A stretch of DNA of 64,000 nt from Paraburkholderia phenoliruptrix (lineage in GTDB: Bacteria > Pseudomonadota > Gammaproteobacteria > Burkholderiales > Burkholderiaceae): the NCBI RefSeq assembly GCF_902859825.1, contig NZ_CADIKB010000001.1, forward strand, positions 555,707 to 619,706, written 5' to 3'. The notes beneath the pieces were generated by a model. That model had not been told where the DNA came from. It worked only from the letters and a program-made list of their open reading frames with translations, and did no database searches. The position numbers and the translations under genes were made by a program. Positions within the stretch are counted from its first letter, which is position 1, and every line of letters starts with the position of its first letter. Below are positions 45,126-54,556 of the stretch, piece after piece.

Positions 45126-46688
45126 ATGATTGATCGGCAACGAATCGCTCAGGGCGCCAAGCCATTGCATCTGTGGGGCGTGTGGTTCGTAGCCACTCTC
45201 GTAGCTTCTTCACCGCTCTTCGTCACCTCGATTCCGCCGTTGGGTCAGCACTTTTATAACATCGTCAGAATAGACATTCTGTCGCGTCCGGACGTCTACG
45301 CAGGCAACTTCGTCGTTCAGTGGGACGCCTTGCCCGATCTCGCGATGGACCTGACGCTCCCATGGATTGCACGGCTCATGCCGGTGGAATGGGCGGCGTG
45401 GTGGTTTATTGTTGTCGAGCTGGCGCTGCTCACGTCGGGTTGCCTCGTGTTGAGCCGTGCGGTCAATGGGCGCTGGTCGTGGTTCCCGCTGACAAGTTTC
45501 CTGCTGCTTTACAACTGGATCCTGATACGCGGCTACGACAACTTCCTCTTCGGTGTGGGTCTTTGCTTGTGGGCGATTGCTCTGCACGTGGCGCTGCGCC
45601 AGGCAACGCTCGCGCGGATCGCCGTGTCGTCATGCAGCGCGCTTCTGATCTACTTCTGCCATCTGTTTCCACTCGCGGTTTTCGCGCTCGTAACAGGAAC
45701 GTGGGAACTCGGCTGTCTGCTGCAGGAGGGCAGGCTGCGCGGTCGTTCGCTCGCGACGCATGCAAGCGCAAGCCTCGTTCCGTTGATCGTGCCCTTTGTA
45801 CTGCTCGCACACAGCAGTACCGGCGGTCTTCGCGGATCGATTGACTTTGGCTTCGTTCATATCTTTGCCAAGGTGAGCCGTTGGCTCGATGTATTTGCGG
45901 TGGGTAATCCGCGGGCCGATGTCGTCATTCTGGTAGCGCTCGTCGTGACGTTAGTCGCCGGCTTTCTGCTGAGATGGTGGACGTGCAGGCCAGAGTGCCG
46001 GATAACGCTCATCGCGCTGCCACTGGTCGCGTTATTTGCGCCGTTTTCGGCATTTGCCTCGTACGGTGTTGTCGAGCGATGCGCATTGAGCTTCGCATTT
46101 CTGCTCACTGCGCTGGTCGATGTGCGCGCGTCTGCACCGCGGCTGCAACGTATCGGCGCTGTGGCGCTTGCCATTGTGTTCGTGTTCCGCATTGCGACGG
46201 TGACTTCCGACTGGCGTGCGGCCAAGCCCGGCATTCAGGCATACAGGGACACGTTTGCGTCGTTGAAGTCGGGCTCGGTGCTGCTCCAGTACAAACAGGA
46301 TACGACATACCCGTCGCCGAGAACCGCGCCTGACCGCTGGAATCCGTATCTGGACAAAGTCGTCGCACTCGCAACGCTCGACGGTATTCTGGTGCCGGAC
46401 CTCTATTTGAAAGCCGGCCAACAGCCTGTGCTTTATCGCAGCGAAAATGCGGCGTTAAGGAAGTTCCAGGACGATGTCGAGAACGGCGACAACGCTTTCC
46501 GCGCAGACGATCGCATGTTGCGCGCGTGGGCGGCGGAGTTGCAGAACAGATTTCCGGATCTTCACAGCCGGTTCACGGAGGTCTATCTCGCCGTCTTCGA
46601 TCCGCGCCGACGCCTTTCCGAAACGCTGGCCGGCTGGCAGCTTGTCGCGACCCTACCGGAGCATCGGCTTTACCGCATGCTTCCATGA
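45126..46688 (+). CDS. polytopic membrane protein, GT-C glycosyltransferase-like
   Basis: This 520-residue protein has about ten hydrophobic helices in residues 15-360 and a soluble C-terminal domain of about 150 residues. An acidic pair in the first loop region (QHFYNIVRIDIL) recalls the metal-binding loop of GT-C glycosyltransferases that use polyprenyl-phosphate sugars, but no named family is recognised. GAGAGGA lies 8 bases before the ATG. With the PAP2 gene it may use the lipid-linked sugar made by the UbiA-type enzyme. Function remains tentative. Confidence 0.65.
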   Translation: MIDRQRIAQGAKPLHLWGVWFVATLVASSPLFVTSIPPLGQHFYNIVRIDILSRPDVYAGNFVVQWDALPDLAMDLTLPWIARLMPVEWAAWWFIVVELALLTSGCLVLSRAVNGRWSWFPLTSFLLLYNWILIRGYDNFLFGVGLCLWAIALHVALRQATLARIAVSSCSALLIYFCHLFPLAVFALVTGTWELGCLLQEGRLRGRSLATHASASLVPLIVPFVLLAHSSTGGLRGSIDFGFVHIFAKVSRWLDVFAVGNPRADVVILVALVVTLVAGFLLRWWTCRPECRITLIALPLVALFAPFSAFASYGVVERCALSFAFLLTALVDVRASAPRLQRIGAVALAIVFVFRIATVTSDWRAAKPGIQAYRDTFASLKSGSVLLQYKQDTTYPSPRTAPDRWNPYLDKVVALATLDGILVPDLYLKAGQQPVLYRSENAALRKFQDDVENGDNAFRADDRMLRAWAAELQNRFPDLHSRFTEVYLAVFDPRRRLSETLAGWQLVATLPEHRLYRMLP

Positions 46689-46821
46689 TGGTTGCGAGAA
46701 ATGTTCCACTTCACTATCGCGCGATCGTCATGAACGATCAGGTGTGACACAGGCGGATCGCCTTGGATGTTGCAGCGACCCGCCTGAAAGCGTGAGTGCC
46801 CGCAAGCGCACATGACTCCTG

Positions 46822-47943
46822 CTAGTGCGTGGAGAATACCGATATCCCGCCGTTCGGAAAGCCAGCCGCACCGCCCTGGAAGGGGACGTACACTTGCCCC
46901 AGCGTACTGTCGACAGCGACGGAGTGCGCGCCTGTGCCGACCGGAACCTTAAAGAGCAATTGTCGCGACGCACCGTCTATCACGCCCATCTGCGGACTGA
47001 ATCCCGAAGAAGCCGCAGTGCCGCTTGTCACGTAATGCCGCGCCGGCAGGAAATAGCGGTTGGAAACCGGGTCGTAGTCGACCTGATCTACGCCGCCGAA
47101 TGGCACCGTGGCGCGGATTGCCCCGCTCGTGCGGTCAAGAATCAGCGTGATCAACGGATCGCCCGGCGATGGGTCGCATCCAACCAGCACGTCGTTATTC
47201 GGCCCGAGTACGATGCCCGTCGGCGCGCATTTGCCGAGCGGAAACGATTTGCTCACTGAAGGATTGCCGGCCGCCGCGGAACTCGCGCTAATCACATCGA
47301 GCTCTCCGTCGGGATTGGCCGCGGTTCCGTCGTTGTTGATGAGGAAACTCCTCGAGCGGGAGTCGTACGTGCAGGCCTCGAGCCCCGATGAACCGTTGAA
47401 AGGCAGTTTCACGACGACCTGTTGAGTCTGCGTCGAAATGAAGGTGACAAATGGCGGCGATTCTCCCGGACTCGCAAACATCACAAGATGATCGTCCGGG
47501 TCGTAACAACCTTCATCCACGCGCGATCCGGAGCTGCTGATGGCAATGGTATTGATGGTTTTTCTCGCAGATGTGTCGATGACCTTCACCGAGCCGACGT
47601 CGCCCACGTAGATGGTGTGGGTGCCGGTAATGCCGACGATTCCGTCAGGACCGGACGCATCTGTCGTTGCACCGATACCGGCGAACGGTCCGGGAATTTG
47701 CGCGACCAGCGTGTTGGATTTCGTATCGACGACATCGACTGCCTTGTTATTGCGGTCCGCCAGAAAGTAGTTGCCGGCCTCCACATAGCCGATATCGAAA
47801 CTGAACGATGGGCTCGACGCATTCGGCACCACGATATTCGTCACCAACTTCGGCGGCGTTGGGCTGCTGACGTTGTCTCCTCCTCCGCAGCCGGACAACG
47901 CAGCCACACCGACCAGCGTCAGGGCGATCAGGCGCTTTTCCAT
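46822..47943 (-). CDS. beta-propeller lipoprotein (YVTN/YncE-like)
   Basis: This 373-residue exported protein has a lipobox (VAALSGC) before a Gly-rich linker and repeated beta-propeller blades of the type VKVIDTSARKTINTIAIS and VDVVDTKSNTLVAQIPG. AAAGGAG precedes the ATG at 47943. Such proteins serve as surface scaffolds or bind small ligands; no catalytic motif is visible. It is divergent from a two-component system, and the intergenic region carries a CTTAAG tandem site close to its start. Confidence 0.8.
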   Translation of the reverse strand: MEKRLIALTLVGVAALSGCGGGDNVSSPTPPKLVTNIVVPNASSPSFSFDIGYVEAGNYFLADRNNKAVDVVDTKSNTLVAQIPGPFAGIGATTDASGPDGIVGITGTHTIYVGDVGSVKVIDTSARKTINTIAISSSGSRVDEGCYDPDDHLVMFASPGESPPFVTFISTQTQQVVVKLPFNGSSGLEACTYDSRSRSFLINNDGTAANPDGELDVISASSAAAGNPSVSKSFPLGKCAPTGIVLGPNNDVLVGCDPSPGDPLITLILDRTSGAIRATVPFGGVDQVDYDPVSNRYFLPARHYVTSGTAASSGFSPQMGVIDGASRQLLFKVPVGTGAHSVAVDSTLGQVYVPFQGGAAGFPNGGISVFSTH

Positions 47944-48430
47944 ACTCGTCTCCTTTACTTTATTAGCCCAGATACTCATTCCTTAAGGAATCTTAAGAAA
48001 TGGTATTTGGGGTCTGTCAATACGCTTCACACAATGGGCGTCTGAAGGGCAATCGGAAAGTAAAAGTTATTTATGGTCTGCATTGGGGGGACGCTATACG
48101 TGTAACCCGATTTGAAGCTTCACAGAGCCGATGCGCATGGTTCAACTCCGCCGTCATGGCGCCCGTCTCATGGAATTCCCCTAAGAAAACCGGGGTGTGA
48201 TGAAAGCGCAGAGAAGGATTTGTCCTCTCATAATCGCGCCGTGAATACAGGGTGAACGTAAGCGATGAGAGGGGGCGTCGACACTCCTGCGGCGTCAGCG
48301 AAACTGTCGATTAGCCCTACATATCACAACATTTTGCTTTCATATCGGCTTGCATTCAGCTTGGCGCGACTATATGAGAAGCCAATTGAAAGCGTGGCAG
48401 GCGCGCGAACGACGCGAGGAAAAGTGAATC
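47944..48430. other. divergent region between beta-propeller and sensor-kinase genes
   Basis: These 487 bases contain the CTTAAG direct repeat near the left end and an AT-rich stretch around 48310-48380 that probably holds the kinase promoter. No gene longer than a shadow was supported. Confidence 0.45.
47982..47997. promoter_or_regulatory. tandem CTTAAG response-regulator-type site
   Basis: CTTAAG-GAAT-CTTAAG is a direct repeat with a 10-base period, embedded in ATTCCTTAAGGAAT symmetry, 39 bases before the beta-propeller ATG. OmpR/PmrA-type regulators bind tandem CTTAA repeats spaced about one helical turn apart. The neighbouring TctD-like regulator is the obvious candidate. Confidence 0.5.
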
Positions 48431-49801
48431 ATGATGCGAAGCCTGCGCGCGCGGCTGCTTGCGTGGCTACTGGTGCCGGTTGCCGCGTTTATGTGCGTCA
48501 CTGGGCTCATGTCATATGACGCGGCTCGCGAGACCGCCAGCCTTCTGCAGGACAACGCCTTATTTGCGTCAGCGCGAATCATCGGAGAAGACGTCAATTG
48601 GGAAGAGGGGGAACTGATCGCGAGGATCCCGCCGGCCGCGCTGGAGATGTTCGAGTCGCCGTACCAGGACCAGGTGTTCTACCGAGTGGTAAAGGGGCGA
48701 GCGCGCCTGCTCGGAGGCAATCCGGATCTTGCGCTGCCTGCGCATGCAACCCAGGGGCCCGTGTTTTACGACACGATGCTCGACGGCCACCGCGTTCGCG
48801 CGGTCGCATACGAGCGCGAGTTGTACGACTCAGGCGCAACCGAGCCGGTGACGGTTGTCGTGGGCAAGACCCAGGCATCGTATCGAGCGATGCTGGAAAA
48901 CCTCTGGCGTCCGCAGTTGCTGCGCGAGGGATTCATGCTCGCGCTCGTGATTGCGTTTGTACTGCTTGGGCTGACGTTCGAATTGCGGCCGCTCGTGAAG
49001 CTGAAGGACGACGTCGCCGATCGCGACGCGCTGCAACTGCAACCGGTCAATATCGAGCGCCTGCCTTCTGAGTTGCGTCCTGTTGCCGACGCGATCAATC
49101 AATGTATTGCGCGTCTGAAACTGCATGCAACGACGCAGCGCAAGTTTATTGCCGACGCCGCGCATCAGCTGCGCACGCCGCTCGCACTGCTTGGAACGCA
49201 GGTTCAGTGCGCCCGCCCGTGCGGACGTTGCGGCCCGCTTCTGACCGATGCGCTGGCTGGCATCCGCCGCAGCACCGCGAAGATGACCGAGATGACGAAT
49301 CAGTTGCTGATGCTGGCGCAGGCCGAGTCGTCGCCGCGTGACAGCACACCTGCCAAAGTCGACGTCGCCGCTGTCCTCTCATGCGTGCTGGAAGATCTCG
49401 TTGACGCCGCGCAGCGGCGCGGGATCGATATCGGCGCGGAGTTGGACGGCGAGGCGTACATTGCGGGCAGTTCGATGCTGTTGACTGCTCTCGTTTCAAA
49501 CCTTGTCGATAACGCCATTCGCTACACGCAGAACGGCGGACGGGTCACCGCAACGTGCCGGACGGAGGGCGGCGAGGTCGTAGTGCAGGTTATCGACAAC
49601 GGGCCCGGCATTCCGGCCGAGGCGCGCGCGCATGTCTTCGAGCGCTTCTATCGTGGGACGACCGATGCAGAAGGAACGGGACTGGGTTTATCGATTGTGC
49701 GCGAAGTTGCGCACTCGCATGGTGGAACCGTCGAATTGGAACCGGCGGCCGGGCGTACCGGTCTCGTCGTGACGGTTCGAGTGCCGAAGTGGCGCGATTG
49801 A
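48431..49801 (+). CDS. sensor histidine kinase (TctE/QseC-like)
   Basis: This 456-residue membrane kinase has an N-terminal helix, a periplasmic region of about 130 residues of the 2CSK_N kind, a second helix at about 172-190, and a dimerisation domain with H-box FIADAAHQLRTPLALL. The ATPase domain has N-box NLVDNAIRYT, G1 DNGPGIP and G2 GTGLGLSI. An unusual CARPCGRCG segment sits just after the H-box. It is followed 10 bases later by its regulator. TctE proteins sense tricarboxylates; the signal here is unknown. Confidence 0.9.
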   Translation: MMRSLRARLLAWLLVPVAAFMCVTGLMSYDAARETASLLQDNALFASARIIGEDVNWEEGELIARIPPAALEMFESPYQDQVFYRVVKGRARLLGGNPDLALPAHATQGPVFYDTMLDGHRVRAVAYERELYDSGATEPVTVVVGKTQASYRAMLENLWRPQLLREGFMLALVIAFVLLGLTFELRPLVKLKDDVADRDALQLQPVNIERLPSELRPVADAINQCIARLKLHATTQRKFIADAAHQLRTPLALLGTQVQCARPCGRCGPLLTDALAGIRRSTAKMTEMTNQLLMLAQAESSPRDSTPAKVDVAAVLSCVLEDLVDAAQRRGIDIGAELDGEAYIAGSSMLLTALVSNLVDNAIRYTQNGGRVTATCRTEGGEVVVQVIDNGPGIPAEARAHVFERFYRGTTDAEGTGLGLSIVREVAHSHGGTVELEPAAGRTGLVVTVRVPKWRD

Positions 49802-49811
49802 GGAAAGTGCG

Positions 49812-50486
49812 ATGAAGCTACTACTGGTTGAAGACAACACGGAGCTTGCGCATTGGATCGCCAACCTGCTGCGCCTCGAGAACTTCGCAGTGGACAGTGT
49901 TCCGGATGGCGAGTGTGCCGATGTAGTGCTTACGACACAACGCTACGACGTCGTCGTGCTCGATCTTCGGCTGCCGCGAATGGATGGTCGCGAGGTACTC
50001 GCGCGTTTGCGCCGCCGCGGCGACAACGTGCCGGTCATCATGCTGACGGCGCACGGTTCGACCGACGACAAGGTTGACTGTTTCAGCACGGGTGCGGACG
50101 ACTATGTCGTCAAGCCGTTTGACGCCCGCGAACTGGTCGCGCGTATCAAGGCGCTGATTCGCCGGCAATCGGGCGGCATGTCGTCGTGCCTCACGTGTGG
50201 TGACCTGCAATACCTATCCGATACGCGGGAGTTCTTTCACAACGACGCGCGACTCGCGCTGCGGCGCCGCGAGCATACGGTTCTGGAAACTTTGATGTTG
50301 CGAAAGGGCAAGACCGTATCGAAAGCCGTGCTGATGGAGAGCGTGTTCAGCCTGGATGACGAGCCGAGTGCCGACGCCATCGACATCTATATCCACCGGC
50401 TGCGCAAACATCTCTCCAATTCCAGTGCGCAAATCACCACGCTGCGCGGTCTCGGCTACATTCTCCGGCCGAAAGAGTTCGAATAG
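49812..50486 (+). CDS. OmpR-family response regulator (TctD-like)
   Basis: This 224-residue regulator has a receiver domain with acidic pocket LVEDN, phospho-acceptor Asp in VVLDLRLPRMDG and Lys in VVKPF, and a C-terminal winged-helix domain (AIDIYIHRLRKHLSNS, TLRGLGYIL). It is translated just after the kinase. It probably controls the downstream porin or the divergent beta-propeller gene through the CTTAAG site. A Cys pair (SSCLTCGD) lies in the linker. Confidence 0.92.
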   Translation: MKLLLVEDNTELAHWIANLLRLENFAVDSVPDGECADVVLTTQRYDVVVLDLRLPRMDGREVLARLRRRGDNVPVIMLTAHGSTDDKVDCFSTGADDYVVKPFDARELVARIKALIRRQSGGMSSCLTCGDLQYLSDTREFFHNDARLALRRREHTVLETLMLRKGKTVSKAVLMESVFSLDDEPSADAIDIYIHRLRKHLSNSSAQITTLRGLGYILRPKEFE

Positions 50487-50682
50487 CGGGGACGAGGAGC
50501 AGAGTTATCGGATGAATCGGTAAATCCACTTAGTTGTACAAAAGGTACAGGAAAGGAGGGTGAAGGATTCGGATCGCTACGATTCGTCCATTAGGTGCCG
50601 TATGGCGCTACACGATTAGAAAAGCCGCGCACTCGCGAGCAGAGAAGGCAGATTTTCAACGCAGCAACTTGAGGAGACGAAC

Positions 50683-51810
50683 TTGAAGAAAAGATACCTG
50701 ACGCTGGCTGTCGCAGCCGGTGTTTGCGGGGCAACGGGCGCGCATGCGCAATCGAGCGTGCAGCTGTACGGGCTGATGGACCTGAGCGTGCCGACTTATC
50801 AGTCGCATGCGAATGCCAAGGGAGATCACGTCATCGGTATGGGTATTGATGGCGAGCCGTGGTTCAGCGGCAGCCGGTGGGGCTTGAGGGGCGCAGAAGA
50901 TCTCGGCGGCGGGTCCAAGATCATCTTCAGGCTCGAAAGCGAATACGTCGTGGCTAACGGCGAAATGGAAGATCCCGGTCAGATCTTCGACCGCGACGCG
51001 TGGGTGGGTATCGAGAACGATGCCTTCGGCAAGATTACGGCAGGGTTTCAGAACACCATTGCCCGCGACGCCGCGGCCATTTACGGCGACCCTTACGGCA
51101 GTGCGCGCCTGACGACGGAAGAGGGCGGCTGGACCAACTCCAACAACTTCAAGCAGATGATCTTCTACGCGGCCAGCGCGACCGGCACGCGGTACACCAA
51201 CGGCGTGGCGTGGAAGAAGCTCTTCAATAACGGTATCTTCGCCAGCGCGGGTTACGCATTCGGTAACTCGACCAGTTTCGGTTCCAACTCGAACTATCAG
51301 GCAGCGCTGGGTTACAACGGCGGCCCCTTCAACGTGTCGGCCTTCTATAGCCACGTGAATCGCGCCGGCATCACCAACCAGTCGTATTCGGTGGGTGGCA
51401 ACTACACGTTCGGCATTCTGCGCGCCAACGCGGGCTATTTCCGGTATCTGGGCAACCAGGGCGCACTCGGTCAACGTCAGGACAACGCGTGGACTGTGTC
51501 GCTCAAGCTGTCGCCCAAGGGCCCGTTCGATTATGAACTCGGCTATCAGCAGATGCGCGTGAAGAACGCGGCGTATAACGCGGACGGCAACATTCCCAAC
51601 GCGAACATCGGCGCATTCGATCCGACGTCAGGTCTGCACAATGGCTACAAGGAAACGCTCTACTGGTCCGGGTTCTATCACCTGTCCAAGCGTACTGAGG
51701 TATATCTGGCCGGCGACTATATGAGACTGCACGGCGGCTATACGGTTGGCAGCACATTCGGTGCGACGAACCAGCTCGAATTGACGACGGGTGTTCGCAC
51801 GCGCTTCTGA
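50683..51810 (+). CDS. OmpC-like outer-membrane porin with TTG start
   Basis: This 375-residue Burkholderia-type porin has a signal peptide ending AHAQ before SSVQLYGLMD, the RWGLRGAEDLGGGSKIIF segment and a C-terminal Phe (TGVRTRF). The start is TTG at 50683 with GAGGAG 7 bases upstream. A strong terminator follows it, so it ends its own transcript. It lies 196 bases behind the two-component genes, and regulated uptake of the kinase's signal molecule is plausible. Confidence 0.9.
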   Translation: MKKRYLTLAVAAGVCGATGAHAQSSVQLYGLMDLSVPTYQSHANAKGDHVIGMGIDGEPWFSGSRWGLRGAEDLGGGSKIIFRLESEYVVANGEMEDPGQIFDRDAWVGIENDAFGKITAGFQNTIARDAAAIYGDPYGSARLTTEEGGWTNSNNFKQMIFYAASATGTRYTNGVAWKKLFNNGIFASAGYAFGNSTSFGSNSNYQAALGYNGGPFNVSAFYSHVNRAGITNQSYSVGGNYTFGILRANAGYFRYLGNQGALGQRQDNAWTVSLKLSPKGPFDYELGYQQMRVKNAAYNADGNIPNANIGAFDPTSGLHNGYKETLYWSGFYHLSKRTEVYLAGDYMRLHGGYTVGSTFGATNQLELTTGVRTRF

Positions 51811-51871
51811 TCGTTCAGCACTCACGCGCCGGCAGGCCGGCGATGAGCGCATTCCTCGCATTTCCTTTAAG

Positions 51872-51900
51872 GCGGCGAACCGTGGGTTCGCCGCTTTGTT
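51872..51900 (+). terminator. rho-independent terminator of the porin gene
   Basis: A perfect 10-bp stem (GCGGCGAACC with GGTTCGCCGC) and a GTG loop are followed by TTTGTT. It lies 62 bases after the porin stop. Confidence 0.85.
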
Positions 51901-52086
51901 CTCCTACCACCAAAAGGTTATGGAAACCTTAAGGGCGCGCGCAATTCACGCCAATTGCCAGTGTGCGACCGGCACCGCAACGGCGTTATAAAACCGAAAG
52001 CACCGATTCATCTGGAGGACTTAAAGTCACTGCACATTTGCGTCCGTATTACCGATTCTTTCGCGACCATGCCAAAAGGACAGGAC

Positions 52087-53757
52087 ATGAAGACGATCAG
52101 GAGATGGATGCGCGTGCATGCAGCAATTGGCGCCGGAGTTGTGCTAGGTGGCCTCTATTCGCAAGGCGCCGCTGCGCACAACGGTCAGGACGACGAGCAC
52201 CGGCATGATGCGGTGAAGCACGTATTGCTGATCAGCTTCGACGGTTTGCATGAGCAGGATGTGGCGCGTTGCATCAACTCGAACGCCTGCCCTAATCTCG
52301 CGTTGCTGGCGAAAGCCGGGACGACCTATACGAATACCTATACGCCGGGTCTTTCGGACTCATTTCCGGGGCTCGCGGCGTTGGTGACCGGCGGCTCGCC
52401 CAAAACGGCGGGTCTTTTCTACGATGTGTCGTACGACCGCACGCTCTACGCTCCTTCCGATACCAGCTGCACAGGCAAGCAGGGTTGGAATGTGGTGTTC
52501 GACGAGACGACCGGCATCGACGCGGAGAACGGCGGTGCACTGACGCACCTGAACGGCGGCGGCGCATTCAATCCGCAGGCGATTCCCCATGCGCTCGTCA
52601 ACGGCGTATGCCAGTCCGTCTATCCCCACAACTATGTGCAGACCAACACGATTTTCGAAGTGGTCAAGCAGAACCTGACCGGCGCTCGCACGGCGTGGGC
52701 GGATAAGCACGCGTGGGGCTACGACTGGTTGAATGGGCCATCGGGCGCAGGGGTCGACGACCTCTCGCGCACGGAGATCAACTCGATTGATCCGGCCACC
52801 AACACCGACTACACCGACCGCTACACGCACACGGAGAGCTTCGACAATCTGCACGTGCAGTCGCTTATCGACGAGATCGACGGAAAGGATTCGACAGGTC
52901 AGTCGAGCGCAAGTGTGCCCACGGTGTTCGGCGCCAACTTCCAGACACTGAGCGTGGCGCAAAAAGCGCCGGTCGCGAAGGGCGGCGGCTACCTGGATGC
53001 GAGCTTCACGCCCGGGCCGCAGGTGAGCGCCGCGATTACCTATCTGGATGGCGCATTGGGCCGGATCGTGTCCGAACTGAAACAGCAGAACCTTTATTCG
53101 TCGACGGCGATCATCGTGACGGCCAAGCATGGACAGTCGCCGACCGATCACTCGAAGCTCGTCAAGAACGGCGACACGCTCACAAAGTTGCTTGAAGCGA
53201 ATAACTATCTTGATGCGAACGGCAACTTCGGGCAGGCCAATACGAAAAGCGGAAACCTCAATGACGGGACCGGCCTCGTCGATACCGGCATGGTGCAAAC
53301 CGACGATGTGGGCCTCATCTGGTTGCGCGACCAGCGCCAGCTGTCCGCAGCGGTGAAAACGCTGAAGGACAACCTGGGCTGCAACGCACCGGGGATTTGC
53401 GCGGATGGTCCGAACGCGTACATCCTTTACGGACCGCAACTGGCGGCAAAGTTCGGCGATCCGGCTCGCGGACGCACACCCGACATCGTGGTACAGCCCA
53501 ATCCGGGCGTCATTTACACATCGAGCACGTCAAAGGACGAAGAACACGGCGGCAATGCGCCGGACGATAGCCATCTCGGCCTCGTGGTCTATACGCCTCG
53601 CGCGCATCGCGCGGGGCAGATCGTCGACGAGCGCGTAGTGACGACGCAGGTGGCCCCCACGATCCTGCGCATGCTCGGTCTTGCTCCTGAGTTACTGCAT
53701 TCTGTTGCCCGCGAAGGAACACGCGCGCTACCCGGCCTGGAACGCGGGCATTTCTAG
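52087..53757 (+). CDS. secreted alkaline-phosphatase-superfamily phosphodiesterase
   Basis: This 556-residue protein has a signal peptide (MKTIRRWMRVHA start, hydrophobic core, AAAH cleavage region). It belongs to the nucleotide pyrophosphatase/phosphodiesterase branch: HVLLISFDGLHEQD supplies the first metal Asp, TYTPGLSDSFPGLAALVTGG holds the Ser/Thr nucleophile region, and VTAKHGQSP and EEHGGNAPDDSHLG supply late metal ligands. It would hydrolyse phosphodiesters or nucleotides in the periplasm. AAAAGGA lies 6 bases before the ATG at 52087. A single CTTAAG at 51928 precedes it. Confidence 0.85.
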   Translation: MKTIRRWMRVHAAIGAGVVLGGLYSQGAAAHNGQDDEHRHDAVKHVLLISFDGLHEQDVARCINSNACPNLALLAKAGTTYTNTYTPGLSDSFPGLAALVTGGSPKTAGLFYDVSYDRTLYAPSDTSCTGKQGWNVVFDETTGIDAENGGALTHLNGGGAFNPQAIPHALVNGVCQSVYPHNYVQTNTIFEVVKQNLTGARTAWADKHAWGYDWLNGPSGAGVDDLSRTEINSIDPATNTDYTDRYTHTESFDNLHVQSLIDEIDGKDSTGQSSASVPTVFGANFQTLSVAQKAPVAKGGGYLDASFTPGPQVSAAITYLDGALGRIVSELKQQNLYSSTAIIVTAKHGQSPTDHSKLVKNGDTLTKLLEANNYLDANGNFGQANTKSGNLNDGTGLVDTGMVQTDDVGLIWLRDQRQLSAAVKTLKDNLGCNAPGICADGPNAYILYGPQLAAKFGDPARGRTPDIVVQPNPGVIYTSSTSKDEEHGGNAPDDSHLGLVVYTPRAHRAGQIVDERVVTTQVAPTILRMLGLAPELLHSVAREGTRALPGLERGHF

Positions 53758-54040
53758 GCGCGGTATTTTCTCTTCGGTTTGATGGGCGCGTCCGTTACTG
53801 CAGCGCAGACTGCAGCGCGGACGTGCCGCCCACTAGCCCCGTCCACGGCAAATGGAGGGGGCGTAGTCATTCGGGCGCATTTTCGCTACTGTGTGGGTTC
53901 GAGTGCAGGCGATCGGACGGGCGGGTCATTGTGCCCCTATGCCGTCAGAGGTGGCGCGCGACACGTGCGATACGTCTGATGAATGCGTCCGCAAAACGCC
54001 CCGATTGCACGCACGACGGCACACCCGCGGAGACGAGATC

Positions 54041-54442
54041 ATGTGGGGCGACTGGAAAGTGCGCGTCAGACTGTTCGTGCAGCGCTTCTGGCAACCGACC
54101 AGCGCGTGCATGACCTGCATGCCGGGCAGCTGGACCAATGTTCTGAGCGTGGGCCACTGGGCCATCGCGCTTCAGACAGGGCTATTCACCGGCATTCTGG
54201 CGGTCCTTCTGACGTTCACTCCTGCGAGAAAGCTCTACGCACATCGATACGGCAATGCACTTATCGTAGGGTGCCTCACAGCTTTGGGCGATGCCTACTC
54301 GCACCGCAGTCACTATCGCATTCCCATTGTCGAGCACCTGCTGACCGGCGTGATGTCGGGTTTGATCGCGCTGGCCGCTTCGTATCTGCTGGAAGATCGC
54401 GGGCGGAGAATTCGGGCCGTCTGGGCTCGCGTGTTCGGATAA
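54041..54442 (+). CDS. small integral membrane protein of unknown function
   Basis: The 133 residues have an amphipathic basic N-terminus with a CMTCM pair, then three hydrophobic helices at about 37-58, 67-85 and 98-115, the last ending before a basic tail. GGAG lies 9 bases before the ATG at 54041. I do not recognise a family; the Cys pair could bind metal or form a disulfide. Confidence 0.6.
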   Translation: MWGDWKVRVRLFVQRFWQPTSACMTCMPGSWTNVLSVGHWAIALQTGLFTGILAVLLTFTPARKLYAHRYGNALIVGCLTALGDAYSHRSHYRIPIVEHLLTGVMSGLIALAASYLLEDRGRRIRAVWARVFG

Positions 54443-54556
54443 GCCGTTCCTGAACTGCGCCGTTAGAAGAGCCCGGTTTCAGCGATAATCATGATGTACG
54501 CGAGCCACATGGGTGCTCATCCTGTGCTGATCGTCTGCGAAACGGGCCCAACCTAA

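Noticed and set aside
53758..54040. CTGCAGCG direct repeat and CGTCCG/CGGACG arms
   Set aside because: Short, GC-rich and without a T tail; no regulatory or RNA role can be supported.
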